A DNA stretch of 64,000 nucleotides from Spodoptera frugiperda (GCF_023101765.2 NC_064218.1:1178001-1242000); one strand, 5' to 3'. Positions 24,850-37,040 are shown, numbered from the stretch's first letter. The notes: generated by a model from the sequence alone, not told the origin. Program-made: numbers and translations.

Positions 24850-25934
24850 TATCAATAGCTCTGGCTTATGACCACTCGTATACCCTTTGATAACATGACC
24901 CGCTATGATGTAAATCTAAACTTTGACCAGCTTTTGACTAGGTAAGTAGCAGCTTTATCTAAGTTTTTGATGACCTAATAACCAAGCATGGGGATCAAGC
25001 CAAATCATTGGACGTACCTCGGTTGATGATAATCATGGTCTATGGAATATATTATGGTGTCCACCTCCGTACTCTGAGGCTGCTTCTTTGAGCTGTAGTT
25101 TGTTTAGACAACAAACAAACTTTACCCACAAAGTCTATCTTACCAGAATTCTTGGTTTTTCCAATACCTACCGATTTTCTCAATATGCTTATATTTTCCG
25201 TCTTATGAACAATAAAAAAGTTCCCTTTTACGAGTTAGCTTTGATGGTAACCGCAAATTTTCCTACGAAGTCCATGGACTGATGACAAATGTTCCAAGTT
25301 CCATTCTCACCTGTCTGACCCTTCCACTGGTATTGACGCACGTTTGACAAGTGACAAATAGCGGTTGCTTCACGGAATTTACCGGCTTTATAAATCAAAA
25401 CGCTACTGCTTTGAAGAATTGATGCTTTTTAACGTTAATCACAAATACATTGTATAATTGCCTAATATAAATAAATTTGACTTCATCGGTAAAAAGATTA
25501 ATTACCTCTCATGCAGGAGAGGCCTTGAGTTGTAATGTATAGGTTTTCATTAATATGATCTTAGGAATATTTTCTGTGGTCCGAAGTAACCGCATATTTA
25601 AATTATCTTTAATTGATTAATTGATAGCTTCTTCCTTTTATGTTTTATACATCCTATGTTTTTTCAGTCATGTTATATATTAGGTAAGTCTTAAAATCAC
25701 GATCTGCTGCCGAATCATAGACGGACCAGCGTAAGTATTGTGACAAACCCCCTCGCAACCAACGCAGGCCCTGCCTTGCACATGCTGAACTGGTTCCATT
25801 TCACCGCAACAGACAATTTTATTTTTACAAAATCTCATTTTATTTACAAACTGTACATGTCACTTGTTTATTTAGCGTATGGAAGAAATTAATATTCTTT
25901 CTTTCTTTCTTTCTTTATTCCTTAAAAGAGAGAT
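24850..25934. other. Non-coding stretch with a TTTC microsatellite
   Basis: No gene recognised. A short CTTT/TTTC tetranucleotide run lies at 25,896-25,916. Confidence 0.5.
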
Positions 25935-26103
25935 TAGCATTTCAGCTGTTCCGGAGCTGCGGACTACCTAGCGGGTTTACCGGGGTTCCGGCTCGAAAAG
26001 TAAATGTAGGAACGGGGTGGTTTTTAGTCAGTAAGAGTCCCAGACACTCCCTCTCGCTTTGCCCAAGGCGGGAGAAGTAATTGGATGATTTTCCCCCCGC
26101 AAA
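25935..26103 (+). repeat. Family B dispersed repeat
   Basis: A fairly complete copy: CCGGAGCTGCGGACTACCTA, GGGTTTACCGGGGTTCCGGC, GGGGTGGTTTTTAGTCAGTA, CCCAAGGCGGGAGAAGTAAT, GGATGATTTTCCCCC. Confidence 0.8.
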
Positions 26104-26320
26104 ACAAAGTATTTCAGCTGTGGACGTATTTTGACTTATGATAATGATGTCCTGCTTAATTATAACATATTCTACGTTAATGTTTCTTTAAATCTGTTTT
26201 CATCCGGTCAATTAAATTGTAAATGCACGAGATGCACAGACCTACTCGACACTTCCTGTATACTGAAGCCATTACACTAAGCCGTCGAGATATGTCAATT
26301 ATTTTCTAAAATTTTCTTTA

Positions 26321-28090
26321 TAGTCCAGTCATTTGGTAGATGAAAAGGGGGTTACCTGGAAAGTTCTCCGGGAGTTTTGAAAATTGGTGAATTTATAGAT
26401 TTGGGTATGCTCTTTTCGAATTTCAACTTTGCCACCTCGTACACCCGCCGCTCGCGCCGCCATATTGAAAAAATGGCGCCTAAAAACGGTTTTTTATTAA
26501 TATCTCCGTTCCGACGTATTTTACGAAAAAATATTTATCTACAAAATTAAACTAGAAAAAATTTCCTACAATTTATGTATTGATAACTTTTTCATAAAAT
26601 CAATAGTTTTTGGCGTACGAGCGCCGCAAAGTATTATTAGTCCAGTCAAATTAGGATTTCACCTCGGAATTTGAGATACCCAGCTGTAATTTTGTATATA
26701 CATGTATATTGACTGCCTGAAACTTGTCTCAAAACCTACATATGGTAGGGTGTAAGCAACTATTAAATTTTAAGGTCCAAAGGTCCCAAAAAACGTTTTT
26801 TTGCGCTTTTTTGGAAATATCTCATTTCCTATGGGTTTTTGGTATTTGCATTTAATACAAATATTGTAGAATACAAAATTCTCTACAACTTTTGTCTAAA
26901 CTTTTTTTTTATACGGTGCACCGTTTCCGAGATAGAGGGCGGAGAGCGCACGGTCACTGCACCTCTTCAAAAATTTTTTTTTTCATCTAACCTATCCGTG
27001 ATGGTTGTCTATGGATAGGCCATTAAAAATACGTCATGGCTCCTAAAACCATTTTTCGTCAAAATCAATTGTTTGAAAGATAGACACTTCCAAAGTGGAA
27101 AAATGAGGTCTATCGAATGTGTTCTGCACTCTAACTTTTAAAATAAGTGAGTAAGAAAACTAAAAAAAATATATGCTGTAGATTTTAATGGAAACTTTCA
27201 AAGAAAATTGGTTTGAACGAGATATCATCATTAGTTTTTAAGAATTGATACATTAAAAAAAACACATTGTTTGTACACGTGGTGGTGCAGATGAATAATA
27301 CTTTGCGGCGCTCGTACGCCAAAAACTATTGTTTTTATGAAAAAGTTATCAATACATAAATTGTAGGAAATTTTTTCTAGTTTAATTTTGTAAGTAAATA
27401 TTTTTTCGTAAAATGCGTCGGAACGGAGATATTAATAAAAAACCGTTCACAAACAATGTGTGTTGTACAAACAGGGGAGTTTCGGTAGGTTCCTGTTTCT
27501 GATGTTATATATGTTATGTTATATGTTCCACCGTGTCCTCCGGGCGGTCTTCGCAGTGATGACACCCGGGCGTTTCCTCCCGCCCAATCAAAAACAGGAT
27601 CCTACCGAAACTCCTGTCTCCGGTAAGCACCTGCGTCAGGCGGTAGGTGAGGACGCCATGGCGCCTCTCTAGCCACTCCTCAAACAGGGGACTTACCTCT
27701 GCAATGACAGCGAGCCCAGCCCTCGGTTGCGACAGTCGTTGCTGCACTACACACATTGTTTGTACACGTGGTGGTGCAGATGAATAATACTTTGCGGCGC
27801 TCGTACGCCAAAAACTATTGATTTTATGAAAAAGTTATCAATACATAAATTGTAGGAATTTTTTTCTAGTTTAATTCTGTAAATAAATATTTTTTCGTAA
27901 AATGCGTCGGAACGGAGATATTAATAAAAAACCATTTTTAGCCGCCATTTTTTCAATATGGCGGCGCGAGCGGCGGTTGTACGAGGTGGCAAAGTTGAAA
28001 TTCGAAAAGAGCATACCCAAATCTATAAATTCACCAATTTTCAAAACTCCCGGAAAACTTTCCAGGTAAAACTACCAAATGACTGGACTA
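26321..28090. mobile_element. Large inverted-repeat DNA element with long terminal arms
   Basis: The first roughly 315 bp (from TAGTCCAGTCATTTGGTAG) are repeated in reverse complement at about 27,775-28,090, ending GACTGGACTA. The trinucleotide TTA flanks both sides (26,318-26,320 and 28,091-28,093), as a 3-bp target duplication would; TTA/TAA is typical of PIF/Harbinger-type transposons, so that class is possible but unproven. No transposase frame is seen, so it is non-autonomous or decayed. A second TAGTCCAGTC occurs inside at 26,638. Between the arms lies sequence shared with family F (about 26,945-27,265), then a direct repeat of the inner right arm (about 27,263-27,446 against 27,750-27,937) that brackets a LINE fragment. 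Confidence 0.75.
27447..27749 (-). pseudogene. LINE reverse-transcriptase C-terminal fragment inside the inverted-repeat element
   Basis: On the reverse strand a peptide of about 80 residues includes LTYRLTQVLTG, GRILFLIGREE and a CHHCED...EDTVEHIT segment. This resembles the cysteine/histidine C-terminal part of non-LTR retrotransposon ORF2 proteins (R1 or CR1-like, from memory). Only the end of the protein is present; there is no polymerase core. A related nucleotide stretch (CTCTCTAG, CACTTCTCAAA, GCGACAGTCGTTGCTGC-like) recurs beside family B at about 58,330-58,430. It is an inert relic. Confidence 0.65.
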
Positions 28091-28556
28091 TTACTCTGAC
28101 AGTTAATAGGAAGCTTTTATAGTTTACATTTCGCATATTATATACCTATACACTACAGGGAAGGAAGCAAAATGTAACTGGATATTCCCAGAGAACATTG
28201 AATTGATAGATTTAGGCACTACAACTGTATTTTTCAACCTTGTAATCTTCCTTATAAACAATGATTGAGCACTATCACTTATTTCACCATACCAGCTATA
28301 AAATGCAGCATGAGGTCGTGGTGTCTACATCAATAATGCAGATCAAGATTATGCCAATTACTATTGAAGATGTTAATTGGAAAAATATTACACAGACAAA
28401 ACCTGCTAAGATTGACGATCTGTTTTAACACGTGAGCTTACAGATTCATAATATGTGAAAAATATTGTAACTACTTCGTCTTCGAGTCTGACGAAGGAAT
28501 GAAACCGACTGTACCTAACTCTAATACTTCTCTGCAATACCGTGCGGTTCTTTTTA

Positions 28557-28745
28557 TGAGAAAAAACATCCAATGGCTTCTCCCGCCTTGGGCGAGGCGA
28601 GAAGGAGTGTCAGACTCTTACTGATTAAAAACCACTCCGTTCCTACTGCTTTTCTAGCCGGGGCCCCAGTAACCCGCTAGGTCCTCAGATCACCACCCTG
28701 CGGTTGAATGGTAGAGAATGCTTATCAGCATTAAGCCCGCCTATG
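28557..28745 (-). repeat. Family B dispersed repeat
   Basis: Reverse-strand copy: ATCCAATGGCTTCTCCCGCC, TTGGGCGAGGCGAGAAGG, CTGATTAAAAACCACTCCG, GCCCCAGTAACCCGCTAGG. Confidence 0.8.
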
Positions 28746-29261
28746 TTCCTTTTTGTACATAAAGTGTTAAATAAATAAAATAAAATAACTCTTCCATTAT
28801 CTTTCTAGATCACCACAATGTTCTCAATGACAAAAACTAACGTGTCAGTTAATTCTTTACCAATTTTCCTTAGCAATTTTCAATCGTATATCCATTCTAG
28901 GCAGATGGTGGTGCGGTTTCGCGACCCAAAAGAATGATGGCTGCCAGAATAGCGTGGTCGTAAATGAATTGAATATAAACGCAACCTATTGTCTTCTAAT
29001 ATAATTATCAGACAACTGCCAAATGCATCCTTATTCGACCTTCATTATCATTTATGTATTTACAATGCATGAGCATTCAATCACGTAGTGTTTGAATTTA
29101 TTTTCTATGTAACTGAGAAACGGCGAGCCACCTTGGATTACAATGTCAGAGCCGCCATTTGCATTGGTGCATGATCTTGGAGTGACATTCGGTTTTACAG
29201 AACTTGGGCAGCAAATGTACTAGTTACTGATTTTCTAATTTGAATACACACAACGACACAC

Positions 29262-29539
29262 ACGTCTTTTTATCCTCGAAGGGGTAGGCAGAGGTGCACA
29301 TTACAGCACGTAATGCCGCCATACAATGTACACCCACTTTTCACCATTTGTGTTATAAGTCCTATGTAATAGAAGGTGAGCCTATTGCCATATCCTGGAC
29401 ACAATTCCAGACTCCGTCGATTACCGAGAAATCTTCGCAAATCCGAAAAAAGCCCAGTTATACTTTGCCCGACCCGGGAATTGAACCCGACCCCTTGTTC
29501 GGCAGTCGCACTTGCGACCACTCGACCAACGAGGCAGTC
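29262..29539 (-). repeat. Family A tRNA-derived SINE, full length
   Basis: The most complete copy. On the reverse strand it has an A box, TGGTCGAGTGG (complement at 29,518-29,528), and a B box, GGTTCAATTCC (complement at 29,477-29,487), both good matches to RNA polymerase III internal promoter boxes. A unique body follows, and a tail ends in the complement of GGGTAGGCAGAGGTGCAC. It has no coding capacity; frames through it on both strands are incidental. Confidence 0.85.
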
Positions 29540-29580
29540 TAATTTGAATATTCGCTTTTAATAACAATATTACATAACAT

Positions 29581-29796
29581 TTGGATCCCTCTCTGTTTCA
29601 TTTTATGACACAGCACTTCTTTTCAAAACACTTTGTCTATCATTGTGTGGTCATGGAAAATTATTGTATTTATGTCGGAGCACCGATCCGTGACTTGGAA
29701 GTTACAACGGCAATTAATGTTGAGTACACCACTGCTAATGGCACGATGGCGGCGGCGCACCCAAAATCCACAAGGTTACATAAATTCTGGGCTTAA
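29581..29796 (+). other. Unrecognised short open frame
   Basis: A 71-residue open frame with no recognisable motif, between a SINE and non-coding DNA. Probably chance. Confidence 0.12.
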
Positions 29797-30235
29797 ACGA
29801 TAATAAATTTTGATAAAAACAATAGAAAATTGGCAGAGCAAAGATGGAGGCATCAGTGCAGCCATGAATAACGAAGCCGGGGTGATTCAGAGTCCTGTTT
29901 TAGTTTTAAGGTCAGTCCGGCAATTCTAGCTCGTCTTAGCTCTTCGACGAATCGTGTGTATCCGAAAATAAATTGGGCCAATAAGAAGGATGGTGACAGT
30001 TGATGCCAGATGGGCACCACCGCTTTTAGACTGGTAATTTGGGCTTGAATGATGCCTGCTTGTTTTTTATCGGTGGCTATTGTGCGCTCATTTGTTCACT
30101 TTGCAATTTAGAACTTCTTTTTTTATGAGTTAGGTTCTTTTTTTTTCTTTGAACTTCATCAAAAGGTCCTAGTGAAATACTCTTTTCATGATTAAGTATA
30201 GTTAAATAATATGTAATGTGTAATTGTTATTTTTT

Positions 30236-30485
30236 ATGAAACACCAGAGGCGTTATATGAGTGCGTTGCCGGCCTTTTGGAGGTTAGGAATTTATGTTGG
30301 GGAATCGGGGATGGGAAAAATTGGGAAGGGGTGTAATTGGGCCTCCGGTAACCTCCCACACACAACGAAACTCAACCCAGGCGTTGTTTCGCGTCGGTAT
30401 TCTGTGAGGCCGTGGTCGAGCCGGCCCATCGTGCCGAAGCATGACTCTCCTATGATTTTCCACCACTTCCAGATCTCTTCATAAA
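30236..30485 (-). repeat. Family C dispersed repeat
   Basis: Reverse-strand copy: AAACACCAGAGGCGTTAT, TGCCGGCCTTTTGGAGGTTA, GGGCCTCCGGTAACCTCCC, CACAACGAAACTCAACCCAG, GTGAGGCCGTGGTCGAGCCG. Overlapping frames on both strands fall entirely in this repeat. Confidence 0.8.
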
Positions 30486-30489
30486 ATTC

Positions 30490-32473
30490 CCATAACAGCA
30501 TATTCCATGATCAATGTAAATATTTGACCTACAGAGAGGATATACTTATATTTTTTACTCGGATTACGGATGTACAAATCTCAACTTTGGACAGATCAAC
30601 ATGAAGCGACAAAATAAGCTAAAATTATTTTAAGAAATAACCTCATAATTTCATCATTAACAATAACAACAACCAATTAATAAATAATTTATAATGAATG
30701 ACTATTACTCATGGATACATAAATGTGAAGATAAATTGTATAAAATAGATAATTCTCAGTAAATCGCACTGTCTGAGAGTACATGAAGGTCGTTCAGGTC
30801 TTAACAAGGCCAAGGCGACTCACATTAATATTATTTTAATACAAACATATCCATATATGATATTAATAACTTATTATAGAATGCGCAATAGGTTATGTTC
30901 TCTTGTCTAGTCCAGAAGTTATACCGACTGTCAAGTTCGGACTCCGTTCTAAGTTGCCAAGGATTTTGTTGCTATTTTATCTATATCTACATGAAAAATA
31001 GAAATAGATATAAGCTTATTATCTGAACATTTCCAGCTGGTCATATGCCCGACTTAAAAAAATAAAGAGGTTCTCAGTTTCACCTGTACATAGATATATA
31101 AAGTATGATTGTCTGCGATTATCTGGATCGATTTCGGCTTTCTAAAAAGACAGTTAGGAGCAGGTTTTAGGTTTTAGATAAAAAATTGGAGGTTAGGCTC
31201 GGTTTTTTAAACGTAGTTTTAAGAATATTTTTTATGTACCACACGTTTTTTGAGACAGCACTTACTTTTCAACTTAGGTAATCATGAAATCAATGAATAG
31301 TCGATACAATATATTTTTGACTGAGGACACATTGCTGACGCATTCTGCTTATTTACACACATCTTTCAGCACACAATTAGTCGAGTCGAATATTTATTTA
31401 AAATGAAAAAAAAAAACAAATTTTATTTTATTCCTCCTCGACGAAAAATTGTATTCTTTTTTTAAATAAGCTTGTAAAATCCCGGTGGCCAGTGCTGTGT
31501 TTCCCGCCTTTCTGAAGATCTCAAATTCCCGAAACGAAATTAAGAACAATTTTTTTTTCGTCTGCAAAATTTTTAAATGCAATGAAAATATACGAAATAT
31601 TTAAAATACATTTTCTAGAAGTTTCCAATGGTGCGTTGCGTCATATTTATTTATTTTGCGTTTCCATCCGTTTCAACAAACTACTGGCACTTGTCCCATT
31701 CAAGTGTAGGCCAAATAAATTGACCCAAAACTATTTATTAGAAAAAATAAACAATATTTTTTAATTACTTTAAATGGAAGTTGAGTATAAACAATAAAAT
31801 TGCTTACAAATAATAGTAGATTCATTAATGGAACTGTGACAATGAATAAAACTAATCTTAACTGTATCTCACACATCGAAACTGTAGGTCTCGATTTTCC
31901 AAATTGAAAAGGACAGAAATGCCCAATGAAGGAGTCATATTCAGTTTCCCCTCACACACTGACTATTGTCATATTTATGTATAATTAGCGCACACCTATA
32001 GTTTTTGCACAACATCCAAAAATAACACACTTAGTCAATATTTTTATTCGGTGTGCCAATAATTCTGCTCGGTTTGTACTACCAAAACGGATCTTACGCA
32101 ACTTTTACCGGGAACCGATGTCAGGAAGATTTCATTCATCACCGGTTTTTGGCTCCATTCATATCATTGCGAGTTTGGGGGGTGGGAATGTGAAACTAGT
32201 GACTAATCTCTTTGGTAGTTTAAAAACAAAGTTTACTGGTACAGATGTACTGTATGTAATGTTTAATAGGTAATTTGGCGCAAATATCTGTTGTTTACAT
32301 TTTTTGATAACCCTAATGTCAGTTCTGAATTCTTAAACGAGTCATACCTATTTGTATGTTTGTGGAATGACTCCAGTACCTCACAATAATCAACCAATAA
32401 GTGTTTTTATATACTAAACTAGCTGATGCCCGCGGCTGCGTTCGGTTGGATGATAGACTTTGTAACTAACCTT
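30490..32473. other. Non-coding stretch, family H tail near 31,045-31,200
   Basis: AT-rich with no gene recognised. Contains CGACTTAAAAAAATAAAGAGG and AGTTAGGAGCAGGTTTTAG of the family H-like repeats, and CTAGCTGATGCCCGCGGCTG at 32,420, a commonly repeated phrase in such tails. Confidence 0.5.
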
Positions 32474-32800
32474 TAAGTGTGGGAAAGCCATGCTTCGCCA
32501 CGAACAGGCCAGCTCGGCCGGAGTGATACCACGGCCTTGCACAAAACCGACGTGAAACAACGCTTGCGCTGTGTTTCGTTGTGTGAGTGAGGCTACTGGA
32601 GACCCAATAACCTACCAGCTTTCCTTTTCTTTCCAATCCCCGATTCTTCAACAACCCTTAAATTCCTAACCCCCAAAAGGCCGGCAACGCACTAGTAACA
32701 CTTCTGGTGATTCGGGTGTCCATGGGCGGTGGCGAATGCTTACCAATTACTATCAGGTGATTCGTCTACTCGTTTACCGGCCTATACTTATACCATAAAA
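32474..32800 (+). repeat. Family C dispersed repeat
   Basis: Near-complete copy: AAGTGTGGGAAAGCCATGCT, ACCACGGCCTTGCAC, GAAACAACGCTTGCGCTG, CCCAATCCCCGATTC-like, AAAAGGCCGGCAACGCACTA, GTGTCCATGGGCGGTGGCGA, CAGGTGATTCGTCTACTCG. Confidence 0.8.
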
Positions 32801-32804
32801 TAAT

Positions 32805-33108
32805 AAATTCGTCGCCATCTCTAATATCTAAGCTTGCTTATAATTACAAATGGGTTATGTATCAGGGGGCGCGGTCAACCCACGTGTCTTATTAAGAAGA
32901 CTTCACTTGACTTGTTGTTTATCCACACATTAGTCATCAGAATCTTAATATGCATTCATAGAACACGTTCTGACATGATCTTCGGACACAGTTTCATAAA
33001 TAGGTGTTGCATAATTGCGAGCAATTATTGCACTAGATTTTTCAGATCTTGCAAAAATTAAGTAGGTATCTACTTTAAGTCGAAACGGAAGAAGAATAAA
33101 AGTTTATC
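32805..33108. other. Non-coding stretch without recognised features
   Basis: One 75-codon open frame without motifs; nothing else seen. Confidence 0.45.
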
Positions 33109-33390
33109 GTCACCCCTTTCACCTCCGAAGCGGTAGGCAGAGGTGCACATTATGGCACGTAATGCCACTGTACGATATACATCCACTTTTCACAATTTAT
33201 GTAGTAAATCCCCCATGTAATGGTGAGCCTAGATTGCCATGTACCGGGCGTATTTTCATTCTCCATGCTACTACGCAGAAATTTTCGAAAAACCGAAAAA
33301 CGTCCAGCAATGCTTTGTCTGACCCTGGAATCGAACGTGAGACCCCTTGCTCGGTAGTCGCACTTGAAAACACTGCCAACAAGGCAGTCA
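33109..33390 (-). repeat. Family A SINE, nearly full length
   Basis: Reverse-strand copy from GTCACCCCTTTCACCTCCGA through CACGTAATGCCACTG and GAGCCTAGATTGCCATG to CCTGGAATCGAACG (degraded B box), GTCGCACTTG and CCAACAAGGCAGTC. Confidence 0.8.
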
Positions 33391-34004
33391 GACAATAAAA
33401 AGTTAGGCAGGTAATATTATTGATTTTGTGTATCATAGTTACTTGCTTGTACTTTTCTAAAATCATTTTTAGTTTGTTTTCACAACCAGATCTAAGTAAT
33501 TTACGATTTCCCACTCCTTCCCAAGAGTGACGCAAAGAGGAAATTAGCAACACTCACGACACAGGCATGTCCGCCATTTCTATAAAACCAAAGGAAATAA
33601 AAAAAATATATGTATCAACATCATCATCGCTTTAATTTACTTCATAACAGCTTCATTACGACTTTCGGAAGTCAACAAACTCCGTCCGATTCTTAGATAT
33701 GAGGAATTAATCTTTTACAATCTCCCACCTACGCGATAACCTTCGCTGATGGTAAAAACAAACAATAATAAATAACTATAAAGCCGGTTTTCCATGAAAA
33801 ACCGACCCATAAAATGTTCAGGGCTGAATGTTGTGAGAGTTTGCCAAAATCGCGATCGTTTCGCGTCGGGAATAACGACAGTGAAATCTCTGATTTATGA
33901 GGATTTCCCGAAAGTTTTTCGTGGAAAGTTGGTAAGTACCGACAATTATTCATTTCAAAGATTATAATAATATTTTAAGTTTCTAGATGCTGAATCCAGG
34001 CAGT
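33391..34004. other. Non-coding stretch without recognised features
   Basis: No gene-like frame or recurring repeat was noted between the SINE and the next family B copy. Confidence 0.45.
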
Positions 34005-34155
34005 TAATTTCCTAGAGCTGCGGACTGCTTAATTGGTTACCGGGGCTCTGGCTCGAAACGCAGGAGTAGGAATGGGTTGATTAATCAGTAAGAGTCTGAC
34101 ACTCTCTCGCTTCGTCTAAGGTGAGTTAAGGCATTGATGATTTTCCTCCCTCAAA
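34005..34155 (+). repeat. Family B dispersed repeat, diverged
   Basis: AGAGCTGCGGACTGCTTAAT, TTACCGGGGCTCTGGCTCG, AGTAAGAGTCTGACACTCTC and GATGATTTTCCTCC. Confidence 0.7.
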
Positions 34156-34454
34156 AAAAAGGTCAATGAATGCTCCTACGTAAATCAGGTACAATTTAGG
34201 TTTGACGATAGATAATTTTAAGTTTATTTATTTTATTTTTATTATAGCTAGCAAATTTTTTCTGCAAAAGATTTCGAACGTTAATTTCTGGAGATGCCTT
34301 CTGGTGACAAGTAATTATAATTTCTTGCAACCAAACCTCCAAAATCAAGTAGATAAGTACACAGCTGTATCCCGGGGTAGTTCCTTAAATATTCCTCTAT
34401 TTTGGCTGTTAAGGTTAAAAAAAAAACAAACAACCAAACATAATACCTCCTAAA

Positions 34455-34771
34455 TGTTGACTCATGCTACCATTGCTCCACCGAAGTCACATAACATATC
34501 TGTTTATTTAAGTAAATTTCTTTCATTCATTCTTCAATTTTTTGAAATCGCTAAAAATGAAAGTCACATCGCGTCTTTCTTTTGCATCATCTACGTGTAT
34601 ACCTGTTTCCTTTTTATCGGTGGGTAATATAATTATGTACAGCGAGCGACACGGAGTCTGTATCCCGTTGGCAGAGCTCCAAACACCAGGTCGGCAGCTC
34701 CTACTGTTGCTGTTGCTACCCACCGGCGGTGCGTTGACTGTTGACTCATGCTACCACTTGCTCCACCGAAG
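34455..34771. repeat. Segment bounded by two direct repeats
   Basis: TGTTGACTCATGCTACCA...GCTCCACCGAAG occurs at about 34,455-34,486 and again at about 34,739-34,771, about 284 bp apart. A CTCCTACTGTTGCTGTTGC segment lies just before the second copy. The flank pair may be a duplication left by an insertion or an internal tandem duplication. Confidence 0.5.
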
Positions 34772-35547
34772 GTCAAGCCAATCCAGTAAGTAGTTGGTCT
34801 TTAACAATCATTTTAAAAAGGTTGTCGGTAGCTGTAAGGATTTTTTACACAATCAGATTTGAATAGTACTTTGCGTCAGAAAAAGATAAATTGTTACAGC
34901 TCTTTTCGATCATAAACGTATAAAACGTTTAACAATATTAGAACCGCTTAACTTATTTATGTTTTATTATTAACTGTTTTAGTATAGAAAATTAAATTTA
35001 AAAAATTATCGTCCGCATCACTGTCACTGGAGAACGTTCCTAAAAGACTAGTCGATTTAATTTTAGTTTTAAATTATAGTATATTTATTTATTACTTATT
35101 TTAGTTTTTATTTCTTGTGAAAACTTAATAAACAATATTAAAAAACAATATGATGCTACAACATACTAATTAATTAAGTTTCAGCTTTCATCATGTTTCT
35201 AAACACATCACAGTGAAAGGTAATTTCTAACCTGTCGCCAACCCTATTCATTAGTTCATGTCGAGTCGGTCTGTTTATAAATTATTATTATCGCGGACTC
35301 CACTCGTCTACTGACCTTGCCGAAATGATAATAAATTAAAAAGTACTGTGAAAACATTGTCCATACAAGCTAATTAATGTTTAACATTAATTCTATTATA
35401 TCTCTTGCAGTTATCGTTATGTTACATTTTAGTACATGTTTTGTTTTATATTTCTTTGTTTGATAAAATTAATGTATGTACCTATTAGACACGATTGCAA
35501 TTATCTCGTTAGTCGGGTGGCTGTGAGCGTGATTGTTAAGCACAAGG
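34772..35547. other. Non-coding AT-rich stretch
   Basis: Nothing recognised. Confidence 0.45.
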
Positions 35548-35710
35548 ATCAATCCGGAGCTGCGGACTACCTATCAGGTTTACCGGGGCTCCGGCTCGAA
35601 AATCAGGAGAAGGAACGGGATGGTTTTTAGTCAGTTAGAGTCTGTCACTCCCTCTCGCCGCCCAAGCCGGAAGAAGTCCTTGGATGATTTTCCCCCTCAA
35701 AAAAAAAAGG
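35548..35710 (+). repeat. Family B dispersed repeat
   Basis: ATCCGGAGCTGCGGACTACC, TTTACCGGGGCTCCGGCTCG, GGTTTTTAGTCAGTTAGAGT, CTTGGATGATTTTCCCCC and a poly(A)-like run, the usual end of this family. Confidence 0.8.
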
Positions 35711-35933
35711 CACAAGGATCAAAGATCTTGATTCGGATAAAGCTTTTTGGATTACATTTAGGTAAGTATCATATTATTTTTTTTTAAAATAGACACAGAC
35801 CAGGTGGTGCCTAATTATGATTCACAGGTACGGTGCAAGCAACAAGCTCTAAGAGTGCTTTCCGCCACTGATGCGCGAGAATTTCCACAGCGGGAAAACT
35901 CGAACTCGAAAAGAAAATTGATTTACGTGACCT

Positions 35934-36087
35934 GGGGCCTTAGTCTGCTATTACAATTGTATCGCAATGGTCGATCACTGATCAGTGCAAGAGGGATGGA
36001 GCTATACAACCTACATAGCTCCGTCACTCTTGCACTGATCAGTGATCGACCATTATGACACAATTGTAATAGCAGACTAAGGCCCCT
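35934..36087. repeat. Family E foldback element, complete
   Basis: A near-perfect 154-bp hairpin: outer arms GGGGCCTTAGTCTGC and GCAGACTAAGGCCCC, inner arms GGTCGATCACTGATCAGTGC and the complement, and a small loop around ACAACCTACAT. There are a few arm mismatches. It is non-coding; frames on both strands mirror one another. Confidence 0.85.
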
Positions 36088-36089
36088 GG

Positions 36090-36380
36090 TAGAATATAAA
36101 GGCAACATAAGGACGGTGGTATTCCCACCCAGTTCTGGAACGCAGACATACCTACCTAATTGATTGGAGGAAATTGTCTGGCCACTCGCAATGAGTGAAT
36201 TAATCGCTACGGAACCGAACGACCTCTGAGAGCGACCCCTTCAAAATTTAAAACAGAACTTTCATTAATATTATTTTACAGAAACAAGATAGATAATTAT
36301 TATCTATAAGGAAAAACATTGTAACTAACTAATATGACAAGCTGAAAAGAAAATAACATTTTTAATTAATGTATAATGTA
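36090..36380. other. Non-coding stretch between two repeats
   Basis: Nothing recognised between the family E foldback and the family A SINE. Confidence 0.45.
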
Positions 36381-36384
36381 TTGT

Positions 36385-36625
36385 CACGTCTTTTATCCCC
36401 GATGGGGTAGGCAGAGGTGCACATTACGGCACGTAATGCCACTGTACAATGTACATCCACTTTTCATCATTTGTGTTATAAGTCCCATGTAATAGATGAT
36501 GTGCCTTCTGCCATATACCGGGCACAATTCCAGGCTCCGTGTTAAGTACTACTGAGAAGTTTTCGAAAAACCGAAAATGCCCAGTATTTGCCCGAAACCC
36601 TTTGCCGAGTGCCAACAAGGCATTT
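36385..36625 (-). repeat. Family A SINE, head partly deleted
   Basis: Reverse-strand copy: GTCACGTCTTTTATCCCCGA, CACGTAATGCCACTG, TGCCATATACCGGGCAC, then a shortened head in which the B box is lost (GCCCGAAACCCTTTGCCGAG). Confidence 0.8.
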
Positions 36626-36754
36626 TAATTAATATCTTTAAAATCAACATTAATTGATAACTATCACAAAATCTTACTTATGTACGAATGTAAGTATTTA
36701 TTCACATTTCCTGGTTGATACCTACCTCGATCTATCGGTCTTACTTTTTTTTAT

Positions 36755-37040
36755 ATTTAATGGGTCGACGTTTGGCCGCTATCTCGCCTGATGGTAAGTG
36801 ATGATGCGGCCTACGATGGAGCACATCTGCCCATAAGCAACCTATTCACTCGGGCTTTGAAGACACCCAGGTTATACCCATCAGGAAACACAAACTCCGG
36901 CAAGAAGTTCCACTCCCTAGCAGTTCGCACAAGGAAGCTTGAAGCGAAGCGCTTCGTGCGAGTGGGTAGGATATCTTATATATATGGTGGGATATTATAT
37001 ATTTTTGCTCGACACGTCTACTTAACTCTTGACTAAGAGA
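36755..37040 (+). repeat. Dispersed repeat with decayed coding-like segment
   Basis: A plus-strand frame reads SRLMVSDDAAYDGAHLP, LFTRALKTPRLYPSG and FHSLAVRTRKLEAKRFVRVG. I recall similar phrases from repeated elements in other moth genomes, so this is more likely a piece of a multicopy element than a host gene. No start or complete domain is present. Confidence 0.5.

Noticed and set aside
29477..29529. tRNA-like A and B boxes
   Set aside because: They belong to the head of a family A SINE with a unique body and tail; no cloverleaf with proper acceptor and anticodon arms follows, so it is not a tRNA gene.
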